From: Opitutia bacterium
Lineage (GTDB): Bacteria; Verrucomicrobiota; Verrucomicrobiae; Opitutales; UBA953
Length of the DNA: 8,476 bases
Reading direction: 5' to 3'
Assembly (NCBI GenBank): GCA_947488485.1
Contig: CANKZO010000092.1
Coordinates: 1 to 8,476 of the forward strand
The notes under the pieces: generated by a model
What the model was told of the DNA's origin: nothing
What the model saw: only the letters and a program-made list of their open reading frames with translations
Database searches by the model: none
Position numbers and translations under genes: made by a program
Shown here: positions 1-7,233 of the stretch, piece by piece
Position numbering within the stretch: the first letter of the stretch is position 1
How the letters are laid out: each line of letters opens with the position of its first letter

Positions 1-1457
1 TCGCCGTAAGGCTGCAGCAGGTCGAGGTCGTCGAGCAGCTGATCGGTGACGTCGGCCGGTCGGATCCAGTGCGCGATGTCGATGTCGCGTCCGTCCGCCT
101 GCACGGCACCCGCCAGGCGCTGGGCCTGGATGGCTTCGTTGAAGCGGGAGCGGAAGGCTTCGACCGAGGAGACGTCCAACGAGACGCCGACGGCCATGGG
201 ATGTCCGCCGTAGGTCTTAAGCAGGTCGGCACAGGCGCCGAGGGCTTCGACGAGATTGGTGCCGGGCACGCTACGGCCGGAGCCCTTGGCGCTCTCCCCT
301 TCCTTGCCGAGGACGATGACCGGACGGTCCAGCGCGCGGCAGATCTTGCCCGCGGCGATGCCGACGACTCCCGGGTGCCAATCACCATGGACGACGTAAC
401 CGGCGAGGTCGCCCATCGCCTTGGCCTGGGCCATGGCTTCTTCGGTGACCTTCTTGTCGATTTCTTGGCGCTCGCGGTTGATGGCGTCGAGCTGCGCGGC
501 ATCGCGCAGGCAGTCATCCGGATCATCCGAAAGCAACAGGCGTAACGGCAACGAAGCATCCGCCAGACGGCCGCTCGCGTTGATGCGGGGACCGATACGG
601 TAAGAGACGTCGACTGAAGACAGCACGCCGCCCGGCTCCATGCCGCTGACCGCGATGAGGGCGCGCAGGCCCTGCCGACGGGCTTCGCCGAGGGCCTTGA
701 GGCCATGGGCCGCGAGGATGCGGTTCTCCGTGCGCAGCGGGACCAGGTCGGCGATGGTACCGAGGGCGGCCAGATCGAGATAGTCCTTCACCGCGATCGA
801 AGTACCGCGTTCGTCGCCGGCGAGACGCAGGACCTTCAGCACGCCGTGGACCAGTTTGAAGACCAGTCCGGCGGTACACAGCGTCTGCCACGGGGCGTCC
901 GCGGCGTCGTTGACGCGCGGGTTGACGAGGATGCAAGTGACGCGGGATTCCTTGGCCACGTGGTGGTCGACCACGATCACGTCGACGCCTTCGGCCCGGA
1001 GTCGTTCGACCTCAGGCTTGGAATTGGTACCGCAGTCGAGCGCGACGAAGAGCTGCGGTTTCGCCTCGGCGAGCACGCGTTCGAGCGCGGCCATCGACAG
1101 GCCGTAGCCCTCTTCCAGGCGACGCGGGACGAAATACTCCGGCTGGGCGCCGAGTCGGCGGAGGAAGTGGACGAGCATCGCGGTGCTCGAGACCCCGTCG
1201 ACGTCGTAGTCGCCGAGGATGGCGATACGCTCGCCCTTGGCGGCGGCGGCGACGAGACGCTCGGCGGCTTCGCGCAGGCCGCCGACCGCGAACGGATCGG
1301 AGACGTGGGCGAGCTGCGGGCGGAGATGACGCTCCGCCTCGGCCTCGTCCGGGAAGGAACGGGCGAGGACGGCGGCCAGGGGTTCGCTAACCCCCAGCGA
1401 AGCCGCGATGCGACGGGCAAGCCCGGCGTCCGCGGCCCGGTGAGACCAGGCGGCCAT
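1..1457 (-). CDS. recJ: Single-stranded-DNA-specific exonuclease RecJ (3' end cut off by window edge)
   Basis: RecJ degrades single-stranded DNA 5' to 3' in the cytoplasm, serving recombinational repair, mismatch repair and restart of stalled forks. Reading the minus strand from the ATG at 1457 gives 485 open codons to the window edge. The DHH-family metal-binding motifs appear in order: GDYDVDGVSS (82-91), DCGTN (141-145), DHH (164-166) and ALGTIADLVPL (231-241). They are followed by RINASGR (291-297), HPGVVGI (361-367), GSGRS (392-396) and GGHPMA (417-422) of the DHHA1 part. Compared with E. coli RecJ (577 residues), about 90 C-terminal residues, including the end of the OB-fold region, lie outside the window. 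The gene begins 14 bases after the secDF stop. The only ribosome-binding hint is an AAGG overlapping that stop, so translation may depend on coupling. All visible catalytic residues are intact. The family call is secure. Confidence 0.96.
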   Translation of the reverse strand, partial: MAAWSHRAADAGLARRIAASLGVSEPLAAVLARSFPDEAEAERHLRPQLAHVSDPFAVGGLREAAERLVAAAAKGERIAILGDYDVDGVSSTAMLVHFLRRLGAQPEYFVPRRLEEGYGLSMAALERVLAEAKPQLFVALDCGTNSKPEVERLRAEGVDVIVVDHHVAKESRVTCILVNPRVNDAADAPWQTLCTAGLVFKLVHGVLKVLRLAGDERGTSIAVKDYLDLAALGTIADLVPLRTENRILAAHGLKALGEARRQGLRALIAVSGMEPGGVLSSVDVSYRIGPRINASGRLADASLPLRLLLSDDPDDCLRDAAQLDAINRERQEIDKKVTEEAMAQAKAMGDLAGYVVHGDWHPGVVGIAAGKICRALDRPVIVLGKEGESAKGSGRSVPGTNLVEALGACADLLKTYGGHPMAVGVSLDVSSVEAFRSRFNEAIQAQRLAGAVQADGRDIDIAHWIRPADVTDQLLDDLDLLQPYG

Positions 1458-1471
1458 AGGAGCGGGGCGCC

Positions 1472-4189
1472 TTAGGCGTCCTTGTCGGAGCCCGCCTCCC
1501 AGGAGTAGGTGCGCGGGAGTTCCGCGGCGTCTACGCCCTTACGATCGCCCTTGTGCCACCAGTAGAAGACGGGGCTCGCGATGAAGATCGAGGAGAAGGT
1601 TCCGGTCAGCACGCCGTAGATGAAGATCTCGCCGTAGAGACGGACGTCGCCGGCGCCGAAGGCCCAGAGGGCGACGGCGCAGAGGAAGACCGTGGCCGCG
1701 GTGAGCGTCGTACGGGAAAGCGTGCGGTTGATGGCGAAGTGGATCACGTCGCGGAGCTCGCGGCCGGGATTGGCCTGGAGTTCCTCGCGGATACGGTCGA
1801 AGACGACGATGGTGTCGTTGATGGAGTAGCCGATGATCAGCAGGATCGCCGCGATGAGGGTCGCGTTGAACTGGCCGCCGAAGGCGACGAAGAGCGCGAT
1901 CGTCAGCAGCACGTCGTGCAGCGTGGCGACCATGGCGGCGACGCCGAAGCCGGTCTCGAAGCGCAGGGAGACGTAGAGGCCGATGCCGAGGAGCGCCAGG
2001 ATGACGGACCAGACGGCGTTGGAGCGCAGCTCCGAGCTGACGGAACCGCCGATGGCTTCCTTGGAGAGCATCAGCTTGTCGACCGAAGCGGCGCGGTCCT
2101 TGAGGATCTCCGGGGTCTTCGCCTTGATGGCGCCGACGATGGCCGCGACGTTGGCGAACTCGCCCTTGGACTTGTCCTTGGTGAGTTCGGTCTCGATGCG
2201 GAGGGTCGGTTCGCCGCCGCCGACCGGAGTCTGGACGGTGACGGTGGTGTCCGCGAGGCCGATGGAAGCGGCGAGCTTGGCGATATCGCCGGTATTGACG
2301 GCGGCGCCGGGAGCCAGCGCGACGAGGGTCGATTCACCGCCGCGGAAGTCCTTACCGAAGGCTTCCTTGCCCTTGATGGCGAGCTGGGTGAGGCCGAGAC
2401 CGATGATCAACCAGGAGGCGATGAAAGCGACCCGGGCGAACTTGAGGAACGGGATGTCGAGCGTCGGTCGGAAGACCGGCAGACCGAAGACGCGCGTCAT
2501 CACGCCACGGGACAAGGCGAGCTCCTGCAGGCCGCGGCAGGTCACGAGGGACGTGAACACGGTCGTGAAGATACCGATGGTCAGCGTGATACCGAAACCA
2601 CGGATCGGACCGGAGCCCATGAACACGAGGATCAAGGCCGTGAGGAGGGTCGTGAGGTTGGCGTCGATGATCGTCCAGGTCGCGCGGGCGTAACCTTCGC
2701 GGAGGGCGACGGAGCGGTCCTTGCCGAGGGCGGCTTCTTCGCGCACGCGCTCGAAGATGAGGATGTTCGCGTCGACGGCCATGCCGAGGGTGAGCACGAG
2801 CGCGGCGACGCCGGGCAGCGTGATGGTCGCGCCGAAGTAGGCCATGGCGCCGAGGATCATCAGCAGGTTGAGGATCATGCCCAGGATGGCGATGAAGCCG
2901 CCCCAGACGTAGAACCCGACCATGAAGAAGATGACGAGGCCGACGGCGACCAGCGAGGCCACGACGGACTTGCCCTGGGCGTCCTTGGCGAGCGAGGGAC
3001 CGACCGAGGTGACGTCCTGGATGATCAGGGGGAACTCGAGCGGGTTGTTGAGCACGTTGGCGAGCTCGACCGCCTCTTCGCGGGAGAACGAACCGGTGAT
3101 GGTCGCGCCGCCGCCACGGATGGCGTCGCGGACGGTCGGGGCGGACTGCAGCTTGCCGTCGAGGACGATGGCGAGCTGGCCGACGGAGCGGGCGTTGCCT
3201 TCGGCGATCTTGGCCGTGAGGTCGCCGAACTTCTTGGAGCCTTCGTCGGTGAACTTCATGTCCACGTAGAAGGAGATGCCGTCGTCGGAGCGACCCGAGG
3301 CGGCCTTGATGATCTTACCCGTGGCGTCGGCGGCCTTGCGCACGTAATAGCGCGTGATGCGGACCTCGCCGGTCTTGCTGTCGGTGTCGCGGATGGTCAG
3401 CACCTCGTAGGTCGAGATGGCCGAGGCGGCGCCGAGCATCGGATCGACGGGCAAGGAGCGGAGCGAGTGCTCGCGCTCGGTCTCGGCGGGCCGTTCGGTG
3501 CGGTGCACCTGGCGGAACTCGAGCTTAGCGGGCTTCTTGAGCGAATCGATGACGTCGGGATTATTGGCGGCATCTTCACCAGGCAGCTGGATCTCGAGCG
3601 AGAGATCGCCCACGGGACGGAGCACGGGCTCGGCGACGCCGAACTGATTGACGCGCTGTTCCATGACCTGGAGGGCCTGATTGACCATGTCCGAGCGGGA
3701 GACGCTGGACTTGTCGCCGGCGCCCTTCTCGCCGGATTCGGCACCGGTCGGATCGACCTTCAGGGTGAAGGACACCCCGCCCTGCAGGTCGAGGCCGAGC
3801 TTGAGGCGGCCCTGGGAGCCGACGAGGAGCTGCTTCAGCACGATGCCGTTACGCTTCGCCTGGTCGGGCTCGCTGACGATCTGGGCTTCGGTGAAGAAGA
3901 ACGGACGGAGATCGACCGGAGCGGCGCGACCACGGCCTTCGCCGATGTCACGCAGAGCCTGGAAGTAAGAGACCGACTTCTGGTCGGCGGCGACGGCGGC
4001 GTCCTTGTGGCGCTTGACGCGTTCAAGGGCTTCGGCGTGGAGCTTGTCGAAGGCCGGCTTCTCCGCGATGACCTGCGTGGGCACGAACTGTTCGAGAGGG
4101 GTCGGAGCGATCGGGTGGAACTCGTACCAGGCGACAGCCAGGGCAGCGAGCGAGACCGCGATCTTCCAGAACCAGGTCCTGGACGTCAT
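1472..4189 (-). CDS. secDF: Fused protein translocase subunit SecDF
   Basis: SecDF assists SecYEG in exporting proteins across the inner membrane, using the proton-motive force to pull substrates out on the periplasmic side. Here SecD and SecF are one 905-residue chain, as in Bacillus subtilis and some other lineages, rather than two proteins as in E. coli. The SecD half has an N-terminal membrane segment (about 8-22) and a long periplasmic domain with LGLDLQGG (131-138) and FGVAEP (183-188). Its membrane bundle carries GMAVDAN (469-475; Asp473 is the conserved proton-path residue) and IFERVREE (478-485). The SecF half starts near 585 with a membrane segment, then KDFRGGES (613-620, the usual DFxGG loop), GSVSSELR (715-722), and YSINDTIVVFDRIRE (788-802; Asp792). 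Both halves look complete, so this is a functional fusion. yajC lies 30 bases upstream and recJ 14 bases downstream. No Shine-Dalgarno precedes the ATG. Confidence 0.97.
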   Translation of the reverse strand: MTSRTWFWKIAVSLAALAVAWYEFHPIAPTPLEQFVPTQVIAEKPAFDKLHAEALERVKRHKDAAVAADQKSVSYFQALRDIGEGRGRAAPVDLRPFFFTEAQIVSEPDQAKRNGIVLKQLLVGSQGRLKLGLDLQGGVSFTLKVDPTGAESGEKGAGDKSSVSRSDMVNQALQVMEQRVNQFGVAEPVLRPVGDLSLEIQLPGEDAANNPDVIDSLKKPAKLEFRQVHRTERPAETEREHSLRSLPVDPMLGAASAISTYEVLTIRDTDSKTGEVRITRYYVRKAADATGKIIKAASGRSDDGISFYVDMKFTDEGSKKFGDLTAKIAEGNARSVGQLAIVLDGKLQSAPTVRDAIRGGGATITGSFSREEAVELANVLNNPLEFPLIIQDVTSVGPSLAKDAQGKSVVASLVAVGLVIFFMVGFYVWGGFIAILGMILNLLMILGAMAYFGATITLPGVAALVLTLGMAVDANILIFERVREEAALGKDRSVALREGYARATWTIIDANLTTLLTALILVFMGSGPIRGFGITLTIGIFTTVFTSLVTCRGLQELALSRGVMTRVFGLPVFRPTLDIPFLKFARVAFIASWLIIGLGLTQLAIKGKEAFGKDFRGGESTLVALAPGAAVNTGDIAKLAASIGLADTTVTVQTPVGGGEPTLRIETELTKDKSKGEFANVAAIVGAIKAKTPEILKDRAASVDKLMLSKEAIGGSVSSELRSNAVWSVILALLGIGLYVSLRFETGFGVAAMVATLHDVLLTIALFVAFGGQFNATLIAAILLIIGYSINDTIVVFDRIREELQANPGRELRDVIHFAINRTLSRTTLTAATVFLCAVALWAFGAGDVRLYGEIFIYGVLTGTFSSIFIASPVFYWWHKGDRKGVDAAELPRTYSWEAGSDKDA

Positions 4190-4219
4190 AGTATCAGGGT
4201 AGGCTTAGGGGTGGATGCC

Positions 4220-4546
4220 TCAGGCCTGGACGACGGCGTCGACGTCCTTGCCCATGATGGCGGACTTGTGGACGACGAGACGGCCGGAATCGAGTTCGAG
4301 GGTGATGCGGTCGTCCTTGATGGAGACGACGCGACCGTAGATACCACCGGCGGCGAGCACCTTGTCGCCGACCGACAGCTCAGACTGGAGCTTTTCGAGC
4401 TCCTTCTGGCGCTTGCGCTGGGGAGCGATGAGCAGGAAGTACATACCGGCCATCATAAGCCCCATCATAATTAGAGACGGCCACGGGCTTTGCTCAGGCT
4501 GAGCCTGTGCTAGTCCCTGATTGATAACAGTTTGGATGATATTCAT
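4220..4546 (-). CDS. yajC: Sec translocon accessory protein YajC
   Basis: YajC is a small inner-membrane protein that associates with SecDF in the holo-translocon; its exact mechanical role is unsettled. The 108-residue product has one hydrophobic segment (about residues 25-42, around LIMMGLMMAGMYFLLI). It is followed directly by the family signature PQRKRQKE and a basic, cytoplasmic small-barrel domain with GDKVLAAGGIYGRVVSI and ITLEL. The length is typical of the family. I chose the ATG at 4546 (product starting MNIIQTVINQ). A TTG 66 bases further upstream keeps the frame open but would add unusual residues. The bases before the ATG are A-rich (AACAATACGAACA) with no Shine-Dalgarno. It is the first gene of the minus-strand yajC-secDF-recJ cluster and is transcribed away from kup. 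The conserved neighbourhood supports the call. Confidence 0.95.
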   Translation of the reverse strand: MNIIQTVINQGLAQAQPEQSPWPSLIMMGLMMAGMYFLLIAPQRKRQKELEKLQSELSVGDKVLAAGGIYGRVVSIKDDRITLELDSGRLVVHKSAIMGKDVDAVVQA

Positions 4547-4674
4547 TGTTCGTATTGTTTGGAAAGGGGTGGGCTGAAGGTCTGGAGATGCGATAATGAG
4601 ACAAAAAGGCAAGCCCCGGCATCCCCGATTGGCTTTGATTAGCCCCTAGGAGCTGTCACTGTGAATAACTCTCC
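4547..4674. promoter_or_regulatory. Divergent yajC / kup intergenic region
   Basis: These 128 bases separate two divergent genes and should hold promoters for both. They are visibly richer in A and T than the coding DNA around them. On the plus strand GATAAT at 4592-4597 is a 5-of-6 match to a -10 box and would give kup a leader of about 70 bases. No good -35 lies 16-18 bases before it; TGGGCT at 4570-4575 is the best I find and is poor. On the minus strand TTGCCT (about 4612-4607) is a fair -35 but lacks a convincing -10 at proper spacing. A TTATTCACA 9-mer (minus strand, 4668-4660) matches the DnaA-box consensus. No convincing operator palindrome or riboswitch is apparent. Exact promoter positions are therefore unproven. 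Confidence 0.5.
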
Positions 4675-4678
4675 ATGA
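4648..4678 (+). promoter_or_regulatory. Possible Shine-Dalgarno plus five-codon leader ORF overlapping the kup start
   Basis: AGGAG at 4648-4652 is the only good Shine-Dalgarno-like sequence near any start in this window. It is 22 bases from the kup ATG, too far to serve it directly. It is 8 bases from a GTG at 4661 that opens a tiny reading frame, GTG AAT AAC TCT CCA TGA, whose stop codon overlaps the kup start in an ATGA arrangement at 4675-4678. Such an overlap is a standard geometry for translational coupling. The five codons (M-N-N-S-P) are too few to carry any conservation signal, so this could be coincidence. An in-frame TAA at 4666-4668 rules out an upstream extension of kup itself. 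Confidence 0.3.
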
Positions 4679-6705
4679 GCACGTCCGACCCGGAGCCGAC
4701 CGAAGGCTCCTCCCCCGCCAAGCCGCTGACCATGGCGGCCACCATCGCGGCCCTCGGAATCGTCTTCGGTGATATCGGGACCAGCCCGCTCTACGCCTTC
4801 AAGGAATGCCTGCGGGTCAAGGACGCCGACAACAACATCCTCGGGGCCTCTCAGGTCGTCCCGATCCTGTCCCTGATCATCTGGTCGCTGATCTTCGTGG
4901 TGATGGTCAAATATGTGCTCCTGGTCATGGAAGCCAACGAGGACGGCGAAGGCGGCATCATGACCCTGGTCTCCCTGGCGTCCTCCAAGGACAAGGAGAA
5001 GACCAAACGAAAGCACCGTAGCTTCCTCGTGCTGCTCGGCGTCTTCGGCGCCGCCCTGCTCTACGGCGACGGGGTCATCACCCCCGCGATCTCGGTCGTC
5101 TCCGCCCTGGAAGGCGTCAAGGAGGCCAACGAACGCCTGCACGGTCCGCTCACGGCCGGCTTCCTCAAATACTTCATCCCGACCGCCGCCGTGCTCATCC
5201 TCGTCGGCATCTTCTGGCTCCAGAAGATCGGCACCGGGCGCGTCGGCATGTATTTCGGACCCATCACGATGGTCTGGTTCGCCGTCATCGGCGGACTCGG
5301 CATCCTGTCCCTGGTGCTCAACCACGCGGTCCTCGGGCAGATCCTGTGGGCTTTCAATCCCCTCGAAGGCCTGCACCTACTGATCACCCACCCCGGCCTG
5401 GGCATCCTGATCCTCGGCGCGGTCTTCCTTTCGGTCACCGGGGCTGAAGCGCTCTACGCGGACATGGGCCACTTCGGCCAGAAGCCGATCCGCGCCGCCT
5501 GGTGCTTCATCGTCTTCCCTGCCCTCATCCTGAACTATCTCGGCCAAGGCGCCTGGGCCCTCGCTCACCCGGGCGAACTCCAGGTGGCGGGCTTCAACCC
5601 CTTCTTCAACATGGCGCCCGGCTGGGCCCAGATCCCCCTGGTCGTCATCGCCACCCTCGCGGCCATCATCGCTTCGCAGGCGCTCATCGCGGGCGCGTTC
5701 TCGATCACCATGCAGGCGATCCAGCTGAATTACCTGCCGCGCATGCGCATGACCTACACGTCGGACCAGGAATCCGGCCAGGTCTACGTGCCGGTCATCA
5801 ACTGGCTGCTCATGATCGGCTCGATCTACCTCGTGCTGCATTACGAGACCTCCGAAAACCTCGCCAGCGCCTACGGCATCGCGGTCAGCCTCACGATGCT
5901 GGTGACGACGATCCTCTTCGGCCAGTACCTGCGCCATAAGCTGCGCATCCCCTCCGCGGGAGCGTACGCGCTGCTGACCCCGTTCATCCTGCTGGAAATG
6001 CTCTTCGTGCTGGGCAACGCGCACAAGGTGCTCCCCAACGGCTGGCTCCCGCTGCTGATCGGCGTCGTGGTCTATTACCTGATGGCGGTCTGGAACAAGG
6101 GACGCATCGCCATGAAGCAGAAGTTGAGCGAGGGCGAGGCGGCCGGAGACTTCGAGAACTTCCTGGACAGCGTCGAAGACCGTTTCGTGGCGGGCAAATT
6201 CGCCCGCGTGAAGGGCACCGCCGTCTACTTGGCCGGCTCCACCAAATCGGTGCCGATGGCCCTGGCTCACAACCTCAAGCACAACCGCGCCCTCCATGAC
6301 CACATCATCGTGGTAACGCTCAAGGTCGACGAAAACCGAGCGATCGTGCCGGATTCCGAGCGCGTGAGCTTCCAGACCCGCGGACCGAAGTTCTGCAAGG
6401 TCGACAGCCACGAGGAGTTCCCCTCCGTGCTCAGCGTGACCGGGCGCTTCGGCTTCCGCGAAAAACAGAACGTCTTCCCGGTGCTCGAGAAGGCCTATCA
6501 GGAACTGGGTATCAACCCCAACCCGCTCGAGACCACCTACTTCCTGAGCCGCGAGACGATCGTACGTGCGACGACGGGCTTTTCGCTCAACGCCGTCCAG
6601 GAAAAGCTCTTCGAAGTGCTCAACCGCAACTCCTTGTCCGCGACAGCCTACTTCAACCTGCCGCCCGGCCGCGTGGTCGAGCTCGGGATGCAGGTCGAGC
6701 TCTGA
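4675..6705 (+). CDS. kup: Kup-family low-affinity potassium uptake transporter
   Basis: Kup (KUP/HAK/KT family, formerly TrkD) brings K+ into the cell, probably as K+/H+ symport, at the inner membrane. The 676-residue product has about twelve membrane segments between residues 20 and 472, then a C-terminal cytoplasmic domain (about 475-676). Family motifs are all present: GDIGTSPLY (32-40), YGDGVITPAISV (130-141), GAEALYADMGHFG (256-268), LNYLGQGA (286-293), SQALIAGAFSI (334-344) and SENLASAYGIAVS (393-405). Asp33, Asp132 and Glu258 align with the acidic residues Asp23, Glu116 and Glu229 of E. coli Kup implicated in transport. Length is normal, since E. coli Kup has 622 residues and many relatives are somewhat longer. 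The start is fixed by an in-frame TAA just upstream and by about 20 residues before the first membrane segment. The gene stands alone on the plus strand, divergent from yajC and convergent with the lipoprotein gene. Confidence 0.97.
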   Translation: MSTSDPEPTEGSSPAKPLTMAATIAALGIVFGDIGTSPLYAFKECLRVKDADNNILGASQVVPILSLIIWSLIFVVMVKYVLLVMEANEDGEGGIMTLVSLASSKDKEKTKRKHRSFLVLLGVFGAALLYGDGVITPAISVVSALEGVKEANERLHGPLTAGFLKYFIPTAAVLILVGIFWLQKIGTGRVGMYFGPITMVWFAVIGGLGILSLVLNHAVLGQILWAFNPLEGLHLLITHPGLGILILGAVFLSVTGAEALYADMGHFGQKPIRAAWCFIVFPALILNYLGQGAWALAHPGELQVAGFNPFFNMAPGWAQIPLVVIATLAAIIASQALIAGAFSITMQAIQLNYLPRMRMTYTSDQESGQVYVPVINWLLMIGSIYLVLHYETSENLASAYGIAVSLTMLVTTILFGQYLRHKLRIPSAGAYALLTPFILLEMLFVLGNAHKVLPNGWLPLLIGVVVYYLMAVWNKGRIAMKQKLSEGEAAGDFENFLDSVEDRFVAGKFARVKGTAVYLAGSTKSVPMALAHNLKHNRALHDHIIVVTLKVDENRAIVPDSERVSFQTRGPKFCKVDSHEEFPSVLSVTGRFGFREKQNVFPVLEKAYQELGINPNPLETTYFLSRETIVRATTGFSLNAVQEKLFEVLNRNSLSATAYFNLPPGRVVELGMQVEL

Positions 6706-6709
6706 GCCG

Positions 6710-7222
6710 TCACTTCGGCGCGGTGACCTTGAAGACGAACGCCTGTTTGCACGGGTGGTTCTCTTCGTCGGCCATCTCGCGCGGCGTCGTGATCACGCAG
6801 ACGCCACCAAGTTGCTCCCACGGCAGGAAATCCGACCAGCCCAGCAAGGTGACGGTCGAACCGGGCGCCGGGCGGAGCACCCGCGAACGCACCTGCGGTC
6901 CGGGCCAGCCGTAACTGATGAGATACGTCGTGCGGCCATCGGCCGAACGCGTGAAGCGGAAAGCGCCCTCCGCCGTCACGGGAGCGGAAAGGACTTCCAG
7001 GACCGCCTCCCCGTTCACGTCCAGCCACTCCTCGACGTAGACGAACTGGGCCGTGCTGGCCTCATCCACGGGGTCGAGGTTATGGTAACGACCGGCGATG
7101 CTCCGCCCGGCGGCGGCGTCCTCGATCAGTTCGACGACCCGGTCTTCGGCGGTCGGCGGAAGCATGGCGCAACCTCCGACGAGAAGCGCGAAGCCCAAGG
7201 CTGCGAGAAGTCGGGCAGCCAT
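6710..7222 (-). CDS. Small lipoprotein resembling the C-terminal part of GH29 alpha-L-fucosidases
   Basis: The 170-residue product begins with a short lipoprotein signal: Arg4, a hydrophobic run, then LLVGGC with Cys18 as the likely lipidated residue. It should therefore be anchored to a membrane outside the cytoplasm. The mature part contains EWLDVNGEAV (65-74), FRFTRSADG (88-96), TYLISYGWPG (99-108), TVTLLGW (123-129), LPWEQ (133-137) and HPCKQAFVFKV (156-166). From memory of the family, this order matches the end of GH29 fucosidases: the WLxVNGEAIY segment closing the catalytic barrel, then the beta-sandwich with IRFT, YAIxLGWP, VxLLG, LxWxQ and PCxxAFVLKI. There is no room for a catalytic barrel, so enzyme activity is not expected. 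It could be a binding or structural domain, or a decayed fragment. It follows carA by 11 bases, probably on one transcript, and has no Shine-Dalgarno. The lipoprotein call is firm; the fucosidase relationship is by eye. Confidence 0.75.
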   Translation of the reverse strand: MAARLLAALGFALLVGGCAMLPPTAEDRVVELIEDAAAGRSIAGRYHNLDPVDEASTAQFVYVEEWLDVNGEAVLEVLSAPVTAEGAFRFTRSADGRTTYLISYGWPGPQVRSRVLRPAPGSTVTLLGWSDFLPWEQLGGVCVITTPREMADEENHPCKQAFVFKVTAPK

Positions 7223-7233
7223 GACGCAGCGGC

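Noticed and set aside
69..1475. Plus-strand frames of 158 and 256 codons over the first 1.5 kb
   Set aside because: The minus strand carries recJ with all its motifs in one uninterrupted frame, so the plus-strand frames are shadows.
1553..4474. A 973-codon open frame on the plus strand opposite secDF and yajC
   Set aside because: It lies antisense to two firmly identified genes, and its product is a low-complexity string rich in Asp, Glu, Gly and Arg with no recognisable domain. Long antisense frames of this kind are an expected by-product of GC-rich codon usage.
4220..4612. A longer yajC starting at TTG 4612
   Set aside because: The extra 22 residues are not typical of YajC and would occupy the likely promoter region. 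The ATG at 4546 gives a normal family length.
4639..6411. Two long minus-strand frames (245 and 344 codons) opposite kup
   Set aside because: kup is complete and well supported on the plus strand. The antisense products are His/Asp/Glu/Gly/Arg-rich with no family signature.
6676..6702. Direct repeat GTCGAGCTC (two copies, 9 bases apart) at the end of kup
   Set aside because: Both copies encode ordinary Val-Glu-Leu codons of Kup. The repeat is short and explained by codon choice.
6709..6727. Hairpin GTCAC / GTGAC after kup as an intrinsic terminator
   Set aside because: The stem is only 5-6 base pairs with no T run after it, and it lies in the coding end of the lipoprotein gene.
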